Of a stretch of DNA of 64,000 nt, positions 33,553 through 44,789 are shown piece after piece. Under the pieces are notes generated by a model, which saw only the letters and a list, made by a program, of their open reading frames with translations, made no database searches and had not been told where the DNA came from. The translations under genes were made by a program, and so were the position numbers. Position 1 is the first letter of the stretch; each line of letters opens with the position of its first letter. This DNA is from Hyaloscypha bicolor E (taxonomy: Eukaryota > Ascomycota > Leotiomycetes > Helotiales > Hyaloscyphaceae), in NCBI RefSeq assembly GCF_002865645.1, contig NW_020194631.1:620001-684000 (forward strand), given 5' to 3'.

Positions 33553-35609
33553 GTGGGTTGTGTATAGATACATCTGGATGAGATGGGAGAGCTAAACTGC
33601 ATTCTGGGTTCATGAGGACTGGCGCTAGATTTCAATTGCAAGGCGAAGAGGAGTTGGGATTCCCGTTGAACTGTCATTGTACGGATTGGGTGAGGAAAGG
33701 GGTGAGTGTGCGATCTATGATCCTGGCTCAGAACAGGACAGGACAGGATAGGGTAGCATATACGGAAGAGCTTGTTTCTGGATTGTATAGAAGTCAGCAC
33801 AAGAGGACACCCTTTCCCACTGTCCCACGCCAACTTCCTGATCCCAACTTTATTCTCTTCTTCGTTTCGTTTCTCCTCAAAGGACCTCCACCTTGGTGGC
33901 AAAACGTGGGCAAACAAGCTCCAAATTTTTGTTCTGTTTTGATATTCATCACCTCCGCCCTCAAGTCACGAGGTCAAAAAGTATGTGATACAAACTCCGA
34001 TCCCTTTCCTTCCTACTCAGATAAAGATCACATAACACTCCTTACTCAGACGAAACCTCCAGCCCTTTCCATCCAAAATGTAAGAAAAATTCGCTGTTTT
34101 AGTCTCCCTGGTGTTTATAACTTCAGACGAAAGCGAGGAACGGCACTGGGATCCATCCATTCCACACCGTCACGCCAGGGAAAGGAAACCAACGTTTAAT
34201 TTACAACCCAGATTCAACGTCCCGTCAAGTGTTGTAGCCAGCTCGGTTGGGACATTCAGTTCCACGCCTAAGTAAAGCCCAATGTACTATACAGTAAGTA
34301 TATCACGTGAACACTTCTTCTGCAGCACTTTGCGAATATCTTCAACCCCCAACCCCAAACCCAACCATCCTTTCCCTTTCAACCTCGCTACAACCGCACC
34401 TCCCACCTCCCAACACCCAAACTCCGTTTTCTTGGAAAAAGCTCAAGCACAACCCATACCCTCCCTCCCTCTTGTACAACAAACAACACCCCCACCCCCA
34501 CAAAATCCCCCCTCCTCCCATTACAAAAAAAAAAACTCAAAGATCGTGCATGCATGCAAGGCTTTGCCAACCCGCCCAGATTGGGTGCACAGATACACGA
34601 CATGCTGCATCCGCTCTACTCTGTTCCCCAGCCTCAGTTCCCTTCCCCGCGGTAGCCAGGAGATGTGACATGTACTGTTCTCTTCTCTTCGTCTCGTTGT
34701 TTGTCCAACCAGTCCCGTCCCATCCGTTCTTCCGTCTGTCCGCCTGTACCTTGCCGACCCGTCCTGTGCGAGCAAACAAAACTTTGTCCAGACGTCATTT
34801 CATGAGAACTTTTGCACCTCCCAATTTCGTGAATGTCCCAAGATAGTTTTGGGACAAACGAAAATATATCTGGGCCAGATATTCAAAAACACAATGAGAT
34901 GAAAGTCACAATTCGGACGAAAAGAAAAAATGGCAAAATCAAAGATCTTGTCTTATTGATAATATCACCGGTTGATCAGCAAATCCCGCTTCGCCATGCG
35001 CACCGGCGAAACCGAAAAGAGACTGTGTTCTGTACTATACATCTGAAGAGCCTGGAACCCCATCCCGCCGTTCACAAAGAGCAATCAAGTCAAGGCCAAG
35101 TCCCGAGCAAAGAGGAAACTGCCCATCACAAATGCAGTAGTCGATCAGACCCGATCCGATCGATATCCGCGAATATGCAGCCAGCCGGAGAGAGAAAGAA
35201 GAGAAGAGACATGCTGACGATGATATGCAGCTCTCCCTCCGACCCAGTTCCCTTCCTCCCCGTTCCTCGACCAACTCCCTCCATGATACCCCGTCCAAAA
35301 AGAGTCTCCTTTTCTTGAGAGATCCGAGACGTACGAGCCAGTGAGAGAAATTATCTCATTATTTGCGTAATGTAGTTTGCGATTTTTGTAGAGAGAAAAC
35401 GGGAGAGAGCTCTGTGCATGGAAGTCAAGGTGGAAAAGAAAACCCATATGAAGACACCAAACACCAATATGACAAGCAAGTAACGTGAGGAGTTCCCGAG
35501 ACCCGCAAGACACGAACGTTGTTACGCGCAGATTAGTGTGTCGGGTATCAGTGTAAAGAGTAGCTCGGTCCCCGCTCGTATACTAGGATCCACCGGCGAA
35601 AGGTTGGGT
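33553..35609. other. Convergent intergenic region, no gene supported
   Basis: Lies between the 3' ends of the NIPA-like gene and mcm1. Several open frames of 60-195 codons occur on both strands but have repetitive or C-rich translations and no domain. CA/CT-rich sequence dominates 34,330-34,560. Confidence 0.4.
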
Positions 35610-36426
35610 TTATGCTTGATGCGAGTGTTGTTGAGGGATACCAGCCTGAGGTGGCATGTAACCACCGCTTCTTTGCTGTTGAGCAACGTAATTTTGGTAT
35701 GCCAGGGCTTGTTGTTCCTGGAGGGTTTGAGGCATGTACCCTGGGTGCATGTTCGCTTGCGGTGGGATGTTTGCACGGTTTTGTTGCTGTGGAAGGTGTT
35801 GCGGGGTAGGTTCTTCAGGTGAGTCGACCGCGTTCGAGTCGTCGACGCCGTTCTCGCCATTGCCTGCGGGTTCTGGAGCATTCAAGCAGGCCTAGTACAA
35901 TCAGTAAATGTTTATTGAATCAATTGGCGATAGCGACATACCTGGATCAGGTTCTTTCCTTCAGCCTTGGTGACAAGAGGTTGAAGCTTGGGTGTTGTGA
36001 AAGTATAGACCAGACCAGTCTCGGAGACAACGAGCAGGAGAACTTGGGTGCCGGTGAGTACAGACAATTCGTATGCCTATGAAGGGGTATCAGTACGGGT
36101 TTCGTGAAACAGAAAACAGGGATTGGCGCGACAGCGTGATGTCGCGCAGTCGCGTAGATGAAGCAATTGATACTGACCTTCTTCATGATACCAGCCTTCC
36201 GCTTGGAGAATGTGATGTGACGGCGCGACTTGTCGGTGATGAACTTGATCTCAATCTTTCTTCGCTCGCGTCCGGGCTTATCGTCGTCATCGTCATCGTC
36301 GTCGGCGGTCGAGGGCCGTTGACGTTTGATGCCGCGAGACTCGCCCACCGCATTGCCGTTTCCGGCAGTGTGCTCGTCGAGGGCAGATGGCGATCCTTGG
36401 TCGTGTTGGTCGGTGATGTCGGCCAT
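35610..36426 (-). CDS. mcm1: Mcm1-type MADS-box transcription factor
   Basis: SRF-class MADS-box regulator controlling mating, cell-cycle and developmental genes with partner factors. Three exons (36178-36426, 35942-36076, 35610-35891) encode 221 residues; introns are 101 nt (36077-36177) and 50 nt (35892-35941), both phase 0. The N-terminus is disordered and holds an Asp run (DDDDDDDD). The MADS box runs from GRERRKIEIKFITDKSRRHI through FSKRKAGIMKK (end of exon 1) to AYELSVLTGTQVLLLVVSET and is followed by the SAM extension GLVYTFTTPKLQPLVTKAEG. The C-terminus is Gln/Pro-rich (PQHLPQQQN, QEQQALAYQNYVAQQQ). The start ATG at 36426 gives the usual length. Long GC-rich upstream DNA suggests complex control. 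Confidence 0.96.
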
Positions 36427-37025
36427 TGTGGTAAGATCTGTAAGGTATGACGAGAATGACTCTTTTGAGTTGCGTGCCGATGACCTTACTGCTTATGGGG
36501 GTGGAGAGGCTGTTGTCCTGTTTTTGTCGCAGATACCTGGTCGCGAACAGCTGGATTGAGGTTGGCGCGAGGGAGACGCCGAGAATTCAGCCTACAGTTC
36601 GAGACTGGAGGTGCGAATTGGCTGGAGGCGTTGCGACCGTTTGGGGAAATGTTCCTGGGGCTGGTGTCGTGCTGGGCTGGGCTGAACTGGGCAGCTGGGG
36701 AACCTGAATAACAAACAGTGGGATTAATGATTGATCAGGCAAGGTGTGAGTGAAAGGGCTGTGGTGCGGGTGCGGGATGGCAGAAAGAAGAATAGATTGA
36801 GAGCACAGGCGAATAACGCAAGGAAAGATGGCGGGAGGCTGGGGGGGGTGGGGGGTGGCAGCGGCCGACGGTCGAAGTGGTCGAGGCGGCCCTAGGCGGC
36901 GTCGCCAGAGCTAGAGCTCGGAGCAAGTACGTACTCCCTACTCCTGCACTGCAGTCTGCAGCCCGTGCAACGCGGCGCGGCCAGCGAGGAGCAGACTTCG
37001 ATAGGCGTGCTGTGCTGTGGGTGTG

Positions 37026-37060
37026 TGGTGCTTGGTGCGTGGTGCTTGGTGCGTGGTGCT
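37026..37060. repeat. 14-bp tandem repeat, about 2.5 copies
   Basis: The unit TGGTGCTTGGTGCG is present twice in full, followed by TGGTGCT. It is in the GC-rich upstream DNA of mcm1. Confidence 0.8.
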
Positions 37061-37790
37061 GTATCCGGTCGTTTTGGGGGCTGCTGCAGCGCTTGCTGCG
37101 TTGTGTTTCCTTGGGGGGCCCTGTCTGCGGCACCGAAGACCGGGCCTGTGTGACGCTGCGCTCGCAGCTCGCTGCACAGGAGCCCTCCCTCCGCACAGCG
37201 GGACCAGGCCGCGAGGGCTGGAGCGAGGAATGCGGCCACGGCGTTGGTGCGAATAGTTTGTATTTGTTCCGCGTGCGCCGGTGAACATCGGACGAGGATT
37301 GATTAATTGCTGTCCGAAGAGTGCTGGGCACCGGGAAAGGAGAACATCTGATGGTGCAACTGCACGCGCTATTCTTGGAACAGATCAGAGTGGTGGCTGC
37401 ATTGAAACAGCGACGATGGCGCACTGCGCGATCGCACTCTGCAGAACTCGATGTGATGGCCGCTGTCCATCACTTCATTTCGAGTTCTGCCGTTCCGCTT
37501 GCTCGGGCGGCTCAGGGGGCCTCCCCACCCCCCTCCCTCGGCCTCAGACTGCGGTGAGCTTTTTCGAGGAATGAGGGGTCGAAAGCCCTGTCAGGGGAAG
37601 GGGGAAGGGGGAAGGCTGCGAGGAGGGGAGTTTCCAGTCTGCACCTGGCATGAGATCGCCAAGTTGGACTGTTTGAGTTGACTCGGCCCCAAAGGGGTTG
37701 GTCACTCAATGGTTGCAGCTGCCGCGCTATTGCGGAGGCGGCCAAGCGCTCGTGCTCGTGCTCGTACTGGAGCGTCGCGATGTGGGAGGT

Positions 37791-37833
37791 GCTGTGCTGT
37801 GCTGTGCTGTGCTGTGCTGTGCTGCTGTGCTGG
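37791..37833. repeat. GCTGT pentanucleotide microsatellite
   Basis: Six exact GCTGT units (37791-37820) followed by imperfect copies. Flanked on the left by CGTGCT repeats. Confidence 0.9.
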
Positions 37834-38239
37834 AGAAGGAAGAACGGCGCAAAGAAAACGCGTCGACATACCTGATTGAGAGACTGTTGATCCGGAAACG
37901 CAATCCTCCTCTCCTCTCGTGTAATCCAGCGGGTCGGAATGGTGCTTGTGTCGATGTCGCTGTCGTCTCGCTCGCAGGGATTGTGTCGTGCTGTCGACTC
38001 GTCTTTGGACGCGCTCTCAATGCCAAAATCCAAGTCGGGGCAAGTGGCAGTTTCTGTTTTCAGACAGAGGATTCGGTCGCCTTTATTAAGGATGGCGCGC
38101 CTCTGGGCCTAGCGCTAGTGAGTAAGCAGAGCAGAGGAAGGCAGGAGGCAATTGCCGAGGGGGCGGAGGAGGCGCACGTGAGAGCGGGGGATCGCGGGGT
38201 CGGAGATCGCGAATAGATGGCTGGGAAGATGGGAGATTG

Positions 38240-38252
38240 GCTACTGTAGTGG
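38240..38252. promoter_or_regulatory. Shared 13-mer GCTACTGTAGTGG upstream of mcm1
   Basis: The identical 13-mer occurs upstream of the FlbC-like gene at 60529-60541; the sub-motif TACTGTAGT also occurs at 27380. It contains the palindrome CTACTGTAG. Candidate regulatory site; no factor can be named. Confidence 0.35.
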
Positions 38253-39060
38253 CAATCTTGGTGGATTTCGTTGTTGGAGTCGGGGTTGGAGTCGTTGGTA
38301 ATGGAAATCGCAGGTCGTTGTCGTTGTTTGTGTTGATATTAGGAGGCCTGAGAGTTTGATTGTGTCATAAATTTATCTAGCGAAGACGGCGACGGCTCAA
38401 CGTGGCCGACGCGAAGGATCATTCACTTCTTCGACCTTTGGAGAAGCAGCCACCGCTCCGCTTTCGCCGTTCTTGTCTTTTCGAGAATGTATCTGGTACC
38501 TGTTTGTGCTCTCATGTGGTGAGATCCTTCGAAAGGGGCAAACACATTCTCATTCGAGGTGTGCATTCAGGGCCGAGTCGATCGAAGTGACATTCATCTC
38601 GTACCTGCATACTCTTCATGAGGGCGGACGCTGATACTCCTCTCAGGTTCAGAGTGAATACAACAATTGGTCCATTTAAATCTTGTAAACCTACTTGCAA
38701 TTAGAATAGAAGTCCATCCTTGGCAGCATTCCATCTGCTCGCGTGTGGCTTTCTCGTCTGGAGGTGGCGCTGCTTCACATTTCTCTATCGGCACGGAAAA
38801 TTTCTCCGACTCCCTTTGCTTTTCTTAAATGTTGCGTGGGATATAATCAAGAATTCCCTTCCTATCAGTCGCTGCCCTATTGTTTAATCAAAAGAGGGGC
38901 TGAGCAAATGTAACGGGAAGGATGAGTACCTTTCCCTTTCTTCCTGCGCATAAACTTCAGGGCTGCATGCCCCTTATCAAGTAATGGAGTGGGGGGTATA
39001 CTAAGATCTCCACTTAAACTAGTCTGAACTTCCAAGTTGGATGCATTTTGAGAGGTGTTG

Positions 39061-39382
39061 TCACGTGACTGGGAACATTCAACATCTGCATTGCCTTGTT
39101 AAAGATTTACTCCTTATACTCTACTAGCACCAAACTGTCCCAAGAGGGTCACTTATTGTGCTACAAAAAGGAACTCCTAGATGTTACAAACATTCCCCCA
39201 AATCAGAAACATAACGTGATGTTTGTCACGTGCATTATAAGGTTCCACTCCTCCCTTTTTTTTTTATACTGTGTGGTCAGTCGAAACTACCACCTCAACT
39301 CGACAATAGGTTATGGCTTCCCTCGACCTCAGCTTTCTTTAAGACAATCCAGAAACCATCTAGATACGTGATTATCACGTGC
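39061..39382. promoter_or_regulatory. Cluster of three TCACGTG E-box sites
   Basis: TCACGTGA at 39061-39068 and TCACGTGC at 39226-39233 and 39375-39382 lie 0.8-1.1 kb upstream of the tetraspanin ATG. CACGTG is the core bound by fungal bHLH factors such as Cbf1/CPF1. Function here is inferred. Confidence 0.4.
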
Positions 39383-40155
39383 AGCCTAAATGCTCCCCCA
39401 CTGCGGGCCATTTCAATGCATCTCTCAGTCCACGGCTGCAATCGAACCATTCATACCTCAAGCTGCTACAGGCATGTCACGACAAACATCTGCACCAAGC
39501 CTCGAATCATCAGTTCCACGCAACCCATGAGAAAATCCCTATCAAAATTAACCAAAAGTCTAAACATGGACGTCCTTTATCCTGGCTCCCAATCCCTCCC
39601 CCAAACCAGCACAACGGTTCTCGCGGGCGGCGCAACCAAATCGAACCAATGTGGTCACCTTGAACGAATCAGCATCCAAATAGACCTGCGATTGGTCCGT
39701 GCCGAGCCAGCCCTGCCGAGATTCTCTGCCTCAGAGTGCGGCCCTCGTGAAGCAACTCCAAAACACCAAACGTCGAGGATGGCGACATCCTGGCGCCAAT
39801 CCCCACAACCCAACCTGCGACATCCCCAGTTGGCACGGCCAGACCCTCACAATGCAAGTGCGTGTGTTTCCGCCTCTCTTCGTTCCAATTCTCGCTGTGG
39901 CTTCTCGATCTGTCTGTCTTTCACTTTTTGTTTCCTCTATTCTCTTCTGTACTTCTCACTTGTTCTTGCCAAGAACAGGCTTGCTCTTTCCATTCAACGT
40001 CACTCCTTATAGTTCGAGCCTGCCTACAGCGAGGCCTTTGCAGAGTTAAATTAGACGCCGGTCGTCATTGTTGGAGGAAGGCCAGCACATCGATCTTCGA
40101 ATCCGAGAAACGAGAACGAGCCTCCCGTCCAGAACGATAGCAGCCGTCGTCCAAA

Positions 40156-40970
40156 ATGCAGGACAAGATCCTCGCGACATACGTCCTTATGGACCTCCTT
40201 TTCGTCGTCTGCGGTGGATTGCTGTTGATCTTCGCGTTGGTTACGAAGTCGGAACTTACACAAACGCCCACGATTCAGAATGTTGCTACAGATCTATTAC
40301 TCAACGTGTGCCCGTTGACAGGTGTGTAGCTGAAACCGTATTGTGGATGGATGGTGCTGATATGTGTCTGTAGCTGCGATCGCGAACTCCGTCCTCGTCT
40401 TCTTCACCTTCCTGGTCTCCGTCCCAGCGATGGTCGCGCCAATGACCCGCGGCTGGCTCAAATTCCACGGCTACCTCGTCGTCGTCTGCGCGATCTTCAC
40501 GATGCTCATCGGTCTCACGATCTGGTTCGATACGCTCAAGACCCGCCAGAACCTCTCGGATATCTGGAATGTGCAGCCAAACACCACGCAGTCGCTTCTG
40601 CAACAGCGGGTGCGTCCTCCCTTCTTCCCTCTCTCTCGCAGCAGATACGTGGAAATGGGAGAATGGGAGAAGAGGGAATGCTGACATGATATAGTTCAAC
40701 TGCTGCGGCTACAACAACGCCACCTCCCCACCATTCTTCGTCCCCGACTCCACCTGCCCGAACCCCCTCGCAGCCGCCGCGAACATCGGCTGCGTCACCC
40801 CCTTTGTGAGCTTCGCCAACACCTTCCTTGACACCATCTTCACGGGAGCATTCGGTATCGTTGGTGTTGACGTGGCGCTTATCCTCACCACAGCTATGCT
40901 GCTCAAGGATCGCAAGGAGAAGGAGAGGTATCGCCATATTGATGAGAAGCAGGGTACTGGGTCGTTCTAA
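40156..40970 (+). CDS. pls1: Tetraspanin, Pls1-like
   Basis: Four-TM membrane protein. In plant-pathogenic ascomycetes Pls1 is needed for appressorium penetration, but Pls1 also occurs in saprotrophs. Three exons (40156-40321, 40374-40609, 40695-40970) with introns of 52 and 85 nt encode 225 residues, the length known for Pls1. TM1 is ATYVLMDLLFVVCGGLLLIF, TM2 SVLVFFTFLVSVPAMVAPM, TM3 YLVVVCAIFTMLIGLTIW. The large loop has the tetraspanin CCG motif (FNCCGYNNATSPPFF) plus paired cysteines (DSTCPNPL, NIGCVTPF), and TM4 is FGIVGVDVALILTTAMLL. The tail is charged (KDRKEKERYRHIDEKQG). Tetraspanin identity is firm; the Pls1 subclass is likely from the length, loop and tail. Confidence 0.9.
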
Positions 40971-41261
40971 GGGAGGTGAAGCGTAATTTCTGGGATGTGG
41001 AAGGTAAAGGGGATGGAAGATGAAAGGGGGGTTTACATTGGGTATGGAGTATTGTAGATTGGAAGGGTTTTGTTCAGTTCTGTATACAACATTGAGTGTT
41101 CTATTGATGTGTTTTCTAGCTAGGCCTAGGTTTTAGAGTATAAACTGTTCAAAACATCGCCCGAGTGCTGTCTTTGTCAGCGTGTGTTCTCTTTCATCAT
41201 TTATATCACGACGACCTACTCGATGTACGATGACATAAGCTGAAATGCTGGGTTCACTCCA
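40971..41261. other. 3' flank of the tetraspanin gene
   Basis: No gene is seen. The degenerate tandem array begins at its right end. Confidence 0.4.
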
Positions 41262-42600
41262 TCTAGGCGTATCGATCCTCTTCAAGGGTGCTAAAATTGC
41301 AGGGCAGGGCTCAATCCTTCTCGATGGCGCAGTCAACCTTCTCGAGGTCGCTAAGATTACAATACAAGAAGGCTCTGGTCACTCCAGGTAAGGCTCTGTG
41401 TACACTAGGCAGAACTCGTGTGCTTTCCTTCCACAGCCTCGTTGATGTTCACGGAGCTTTGTCTGCCTTGCAGTCTCGATCCTCCTCCTCGAAGGCACTA
41501 AAATTGCAGTGCCTTGCCACACATCCTGGTGACTATTCATCGATCCTGCCCGAGGACGCTAAAATTGCAGTGACTTATGGAAATCCTCCTCAAGGAAATC
41601 CTCCTACAGCCTCGTTACCTTTAAGAATCGTGAGCTTGCCTTGCGGCATTGATCCTCCTCGAGGACGCTAAAATTGCAGTGACTTAAGGAACTCCTCCTC
41701 AAGGAAATCCTCCTACAGCCTCGGTACTTTTTAAGAATCGTGAGCTCGCCTTGGGGCATTGATCCTTCTCGAGGGCGCTAAAATTGCAGTGCAGGACGGC
41801 TCTGCGGCGGAACCAGTGTGCTTTCCTTCCACAGCCCCGTTGATGTTCACGGAGCTTTGGCTGCCTCGTGGTCTCGATCATCCTCGAGGACGCTAAAATT
41901 GCAGTGCCTAAGAAAGTCTCAGCTAAGAAAATCCCCGTACAGCCTCGTTACCTTTCAAGGATCGTGAGCTGGCCATGGGGCATTGATCCTCCTCAAGAGA
42001 ACTAAAGTTGTTGCTGGGCAAGCACTGAAATCTTGTTGTGTGATGTGAAGCTTGAATTGCTGTCTAGGCGAGATTTTGCTATCTGAGTAAAGCTAAGCGA
42101 GAAGCGCCAAGTGCATACGATTCCCTAGCAGTTGTAGTGCATGGGCAGCAACGCACATAAGCTCTACTAACGTGGCCATGTAGTCCTTTGAGTGGTGCAG
42201 AAACGCATATTCAAATGCTGGCACTCGTGAGCCTTCCTTCCCCAGCCTCGTTGATAATCAAGAATGTCAAGGTAACTTGGGGAATCTATCCTCCTCGAGA
42301 ACGCTAAAATTGCAGTGCGCATGTGCATGATCAGGCTGAGATGCAGCATGAACCCCCTTCCACAGCCCGCTCAACAGTTTAGAATCTTTGGCTGCCTTGT
42401 GGTCTCGATCCTCCTCGAGGGGGCTAAAATTGCAGTGACTGTGTCGCAGGAGTTCGGGCGTCGACAGCCTCGGTAGCAGTCAATACTTCCAAGCTGACCC
42501 TAGCGTATCGAAGCCCTCGAGACCACTAAATTTGCAGTGCAGCTGCAAGCCACCAACAAAGTGTCTCTGTAGCCTTCCTTCACAGCCTCGTTGATTTTCC
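41262..42600. repeat. Degenerate ~110-bp tandem repeat array with a highly conserved core
   Basis: About eleven copies of a unit whose core is GATCCTCCTCGAGGACG followed by CTAAAATTGCAGTG. CTAAAATTGCAG occurs exactly at 41291, 41498, 41559, 41668, 41778, 41893, 42304 and 42424, and with changes at 41351, 42002 and 42526. Spacing is mostly 102-120 bp, with 60-bp half-steps on the left and a 302-bp gap (about three units) between 42002 and 42304. A second conserved block, ACAGCCTCGTTG plus variants, sits about 60-80 bp after most cores. Units 41541-41650 and 41651-41760 are nearly identical. Unit ends are of two kinds: GTGAGCTTGCCTTGCGGCATT-like and GGAGCTTTGGCTGCC-like. Unit lengths are not multiples of three, so no frame is kept. 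It lies 0.9-2.2 kb upstream of the ZIP gene. Confidence 0.9.
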
Positions 42601-43493
42601 AAATCTTAAACTAGCCTAACCTGTGAGTACTCTCCTTCCTTTCCTTCAGACTTCCTTTCTAGTGAATTTCGGGTTTTATCATAGCACGGGTAGGTCTTTT
42701 GGAAGCAGTGATGTCTTCGATTTCGGATACTGTTAAAGTCAAGCTAAGGCTACACAGAACGACGGGCTAAGTAGAGTTGGTGTCCGAGGTGAAATTGTTC
42801 TAAATATCCTGTGGTCAATTCCGAATCCCTATGTATTCTTCCTTGGCCTAAGATGAGTGGGCTCACCAGAACCTCATCGAGCGTTTGTGTAGTCGTCATT
42901 TCTTCGCTCACCTAGCCAAGATGGTATGGGTCTCTTCAAGTTAATATCCTTGAACACAAACGAAGGTTGACCAAGCTGAGACAACAAATTCATTGTTTGC
43001 AACAGACGCTGGTAATGCGATGCCGCAACTTTCGAGAGTCTTCTTACTGAGTGATATCAGAGGACATCGTTGGATGACGCTCGGTTGGAGATACATGGGA
43101 CCTTGGGACCTTATTTTCTAGCGCGAAGGCCACAGACCACGGGACCACCACTACTTGCAACGGGAGAACTAGAATATGTCATGTCAAAAACATCTTGCCC
43201 TAAGTGTATCTAGGAGATGGGCAAGTTATACGGTCATGGCCAGATGTGCAAGCCCTCAGCGTGGTGCTCTCCCTCCAGCTTAGCGCAACCTGCACCCACT
43301 ACCATCCCACAAACTTGTCCTTTTCACACAACGCTCCTATATTTCTCTTCTAACACAAGTCGAAGTTTGCATTCGTTGTCTTTCTAGCTTGGAACCGAGA
43401 AGTAGCTTGAAGTTCCCATAGGCCCGTCTTTCAAAGCTTGATATCAATACGAGTCCTTTAAGTCGGGTCTGGTCGCCTCCCCAATCAACCACA
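42601..43493. promoter_or_regulatory. Upstream region of the ZIP transporter gene
   Basis: Follows the tandem array. No gene, RNA or further copy of the repeat core is seen. The last ~170 bp should be promoter and 5' leader of the ZIP gene. Confidence 0.4.
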
Positions 43494-44789
43494 ATGTCTC
43501 CATTCCCCATGCTCACTCCCCTCCGTAGAGAGGTAGTCCAGATGCCTCATCCGTTCGATCTACAACATCTCAATGTGACGGGCCTTGATCGGGAGAATCT
43601 AGCAAAGATCGTCTGTGAACTCCCGAGTGGCTTAGAGAACGGAAACGAGGACGAGGACGAGAAAATCGAACTACGAGTCGCAGCCCTTGTTGTGATTCTC
43701 GTTGCCTCGACTGCATTTACCGTTTTGCCACTCTTTCTGAAGAAGCGGTCGCGTGACGGAGTTGCAAGACGGTTCTACGACGCTTTCAAGTACATTGGCG
43801 CTGGGGTTATCATCGGTACTGCATTCTGCCAGTAAGTGCTTGTTCATGCTCGAGACAAGAGGCGCGTGAGGAGTACTGTACTAACGGAGGCCAGTCTGCT
43901 TGATTCAGCATTCAAGGAAATAGGGCCACAGAGCTGTGTCGGCATGACTGGCAACTGGGCAGGTTACTCTTGGCCGCCAGCTATCATGCTCGCCTCTCTC
44001 ATGTGGCTGTTCCTTCTGGAATTCGGTGTTGGGTACTGCGTGGAGTCCACAAGGTGGTGGGTATACTTCTTTCGCATTTCATCTGGTCTCCAAGGTTTGT
44101 GAAGCATGGGTAATGCTAACTCGATCATCAGCGTCTCTCAAAGCCCCTCGGCCGCAGAATTATTAGCTGCCCAACCAAAAACGTCTGGAGCAGCCCTCCT
44201 GCCGCAAACCAATCAACAATCGTCCCAAGATTCTCTCCAAAAAGAAGAAGGAAGGGGAGAAGAAGTAAGGCGAGATAACACACCCACGACCTCATTCACC
44301 CAAAAATTCACCACCATCCTCATCCTCGAGTCCGGCATCATCTTCCATTCCATAATCATCGGCCTCAATCTAGGGACCACCTCATCAGAGGAACTGACGT
44401 CGCTATGGATTGTCCTCTCCTTCCATCAAACATTCGAAGGTCTGGGTCTCGGCGTCCGCCTCGCGGAAATAGAGTTCCCAAAGAAGAAGGAGTGGATAAA
44501 GTGGGCTCTCTGCGTGCTTTATGGATTGACGACGCCGGTGGCGATTGCCGCTGGACTGGGGTTGAGGAGGAGCTATGATGCTGGGAGCTTCGAGGCGAAT
44601 GTGGTTAGTGGTGTCCTTGACTCAATCTCAGCGGGGATTTTGGTTTATACCGGGCTGGTGGAGATGTTGGCGAAGGATTTCTTGTTTAATTCTGAGATGA
44701 AGACGAAGGGGAAGCGAGAAGTGGGAGTACTGGTATTCTATGTGTTGTTGGGTGCGGGCCTCATGGCGTTGTTGGCGAAGTGGGCTTGA
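43494..44789 (+). CDS. ZIP-family metal (zinc/iron) transporter, Zrt1/Zrt2-like
   Basis: Imports Zn2+ (some members Fe2+) across the plasma membrane. Three exons (43494-43831, 43895-44053, 44132-44789) encode about 384 residues. Intron 1 is 63 nt with a CTAAC branch. Intron 2 starts at 44054 (GTGGTG); the acceptor at 44131, 12 nt after GCTAAC, is preferred, although 44104 also keeps the frame. TM1 is AALVVILVASTAFTVLPLFL; TM2 and TM3 follow (YIGAGVIIGTAFCHLLDSAF; PPAIMLASLMWLFLLEFGVG). The variable loop is Ser/Gln/Glu-rich with few His. TM4 (ILILESGIIFHSIIIGLNLG) and TM5 (IVLSFHQTFEGLGLGVRLAE) carry the metal-binding His/Glu of the family, and all are present. No defect seen; first gene of the metal-related neighbourhood. 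Confidence 0.93.

Larger units (their letters stand above)
36427..40155. promoter_or_regulatory. Long upstream region of mcm1 and the tetraspanin gene
   Basis: A 3.7-kb gap between two divergent genes. The mcm1 side (to about 38.2 kb) is GC-rich with simple repeats (14-bp unit at 37026-37060; GCTGT pentamers at 37791-37820). The site GCTACTGTAGTGG lies at 38240-38252. The tetraspanin side holds three TCACGTG sites (39061, 39226, 39375). Open frames of up to 260 codons occur but show no coding features. Confidence 0.45.

Noticed and set aside
33612..34846. Frames of 128-195 codons on the plus strand
   Set aside because: No conserved features; translations follow CA/CT-rich low-complexity DNA between two convergent genes.
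36735..38216. Several frames of 100-230 codons on both strands in the mcm1 upstream region
   Set aside because: Overlapping frames on both strands with Arg/Pro/Ala-rich translations are a product of high GC and simple repeats.
39230..40012. 260-codon frame upstream of the tetraspanin gene
   Set aside because: No ATG at the frame start, no domains, and it runs through the promoter/leader of the tetraspanin gene.
41288..42349. Open frames in the tandem array, including recurring minus-strand peptides of the type HCNFSVLEED
   Set aside because: Unit lengths (109, 110, 115, 120) do not keep one frame and every frame meets stops between units, so the similar peptides reflect the DNA repeat and not a protein.
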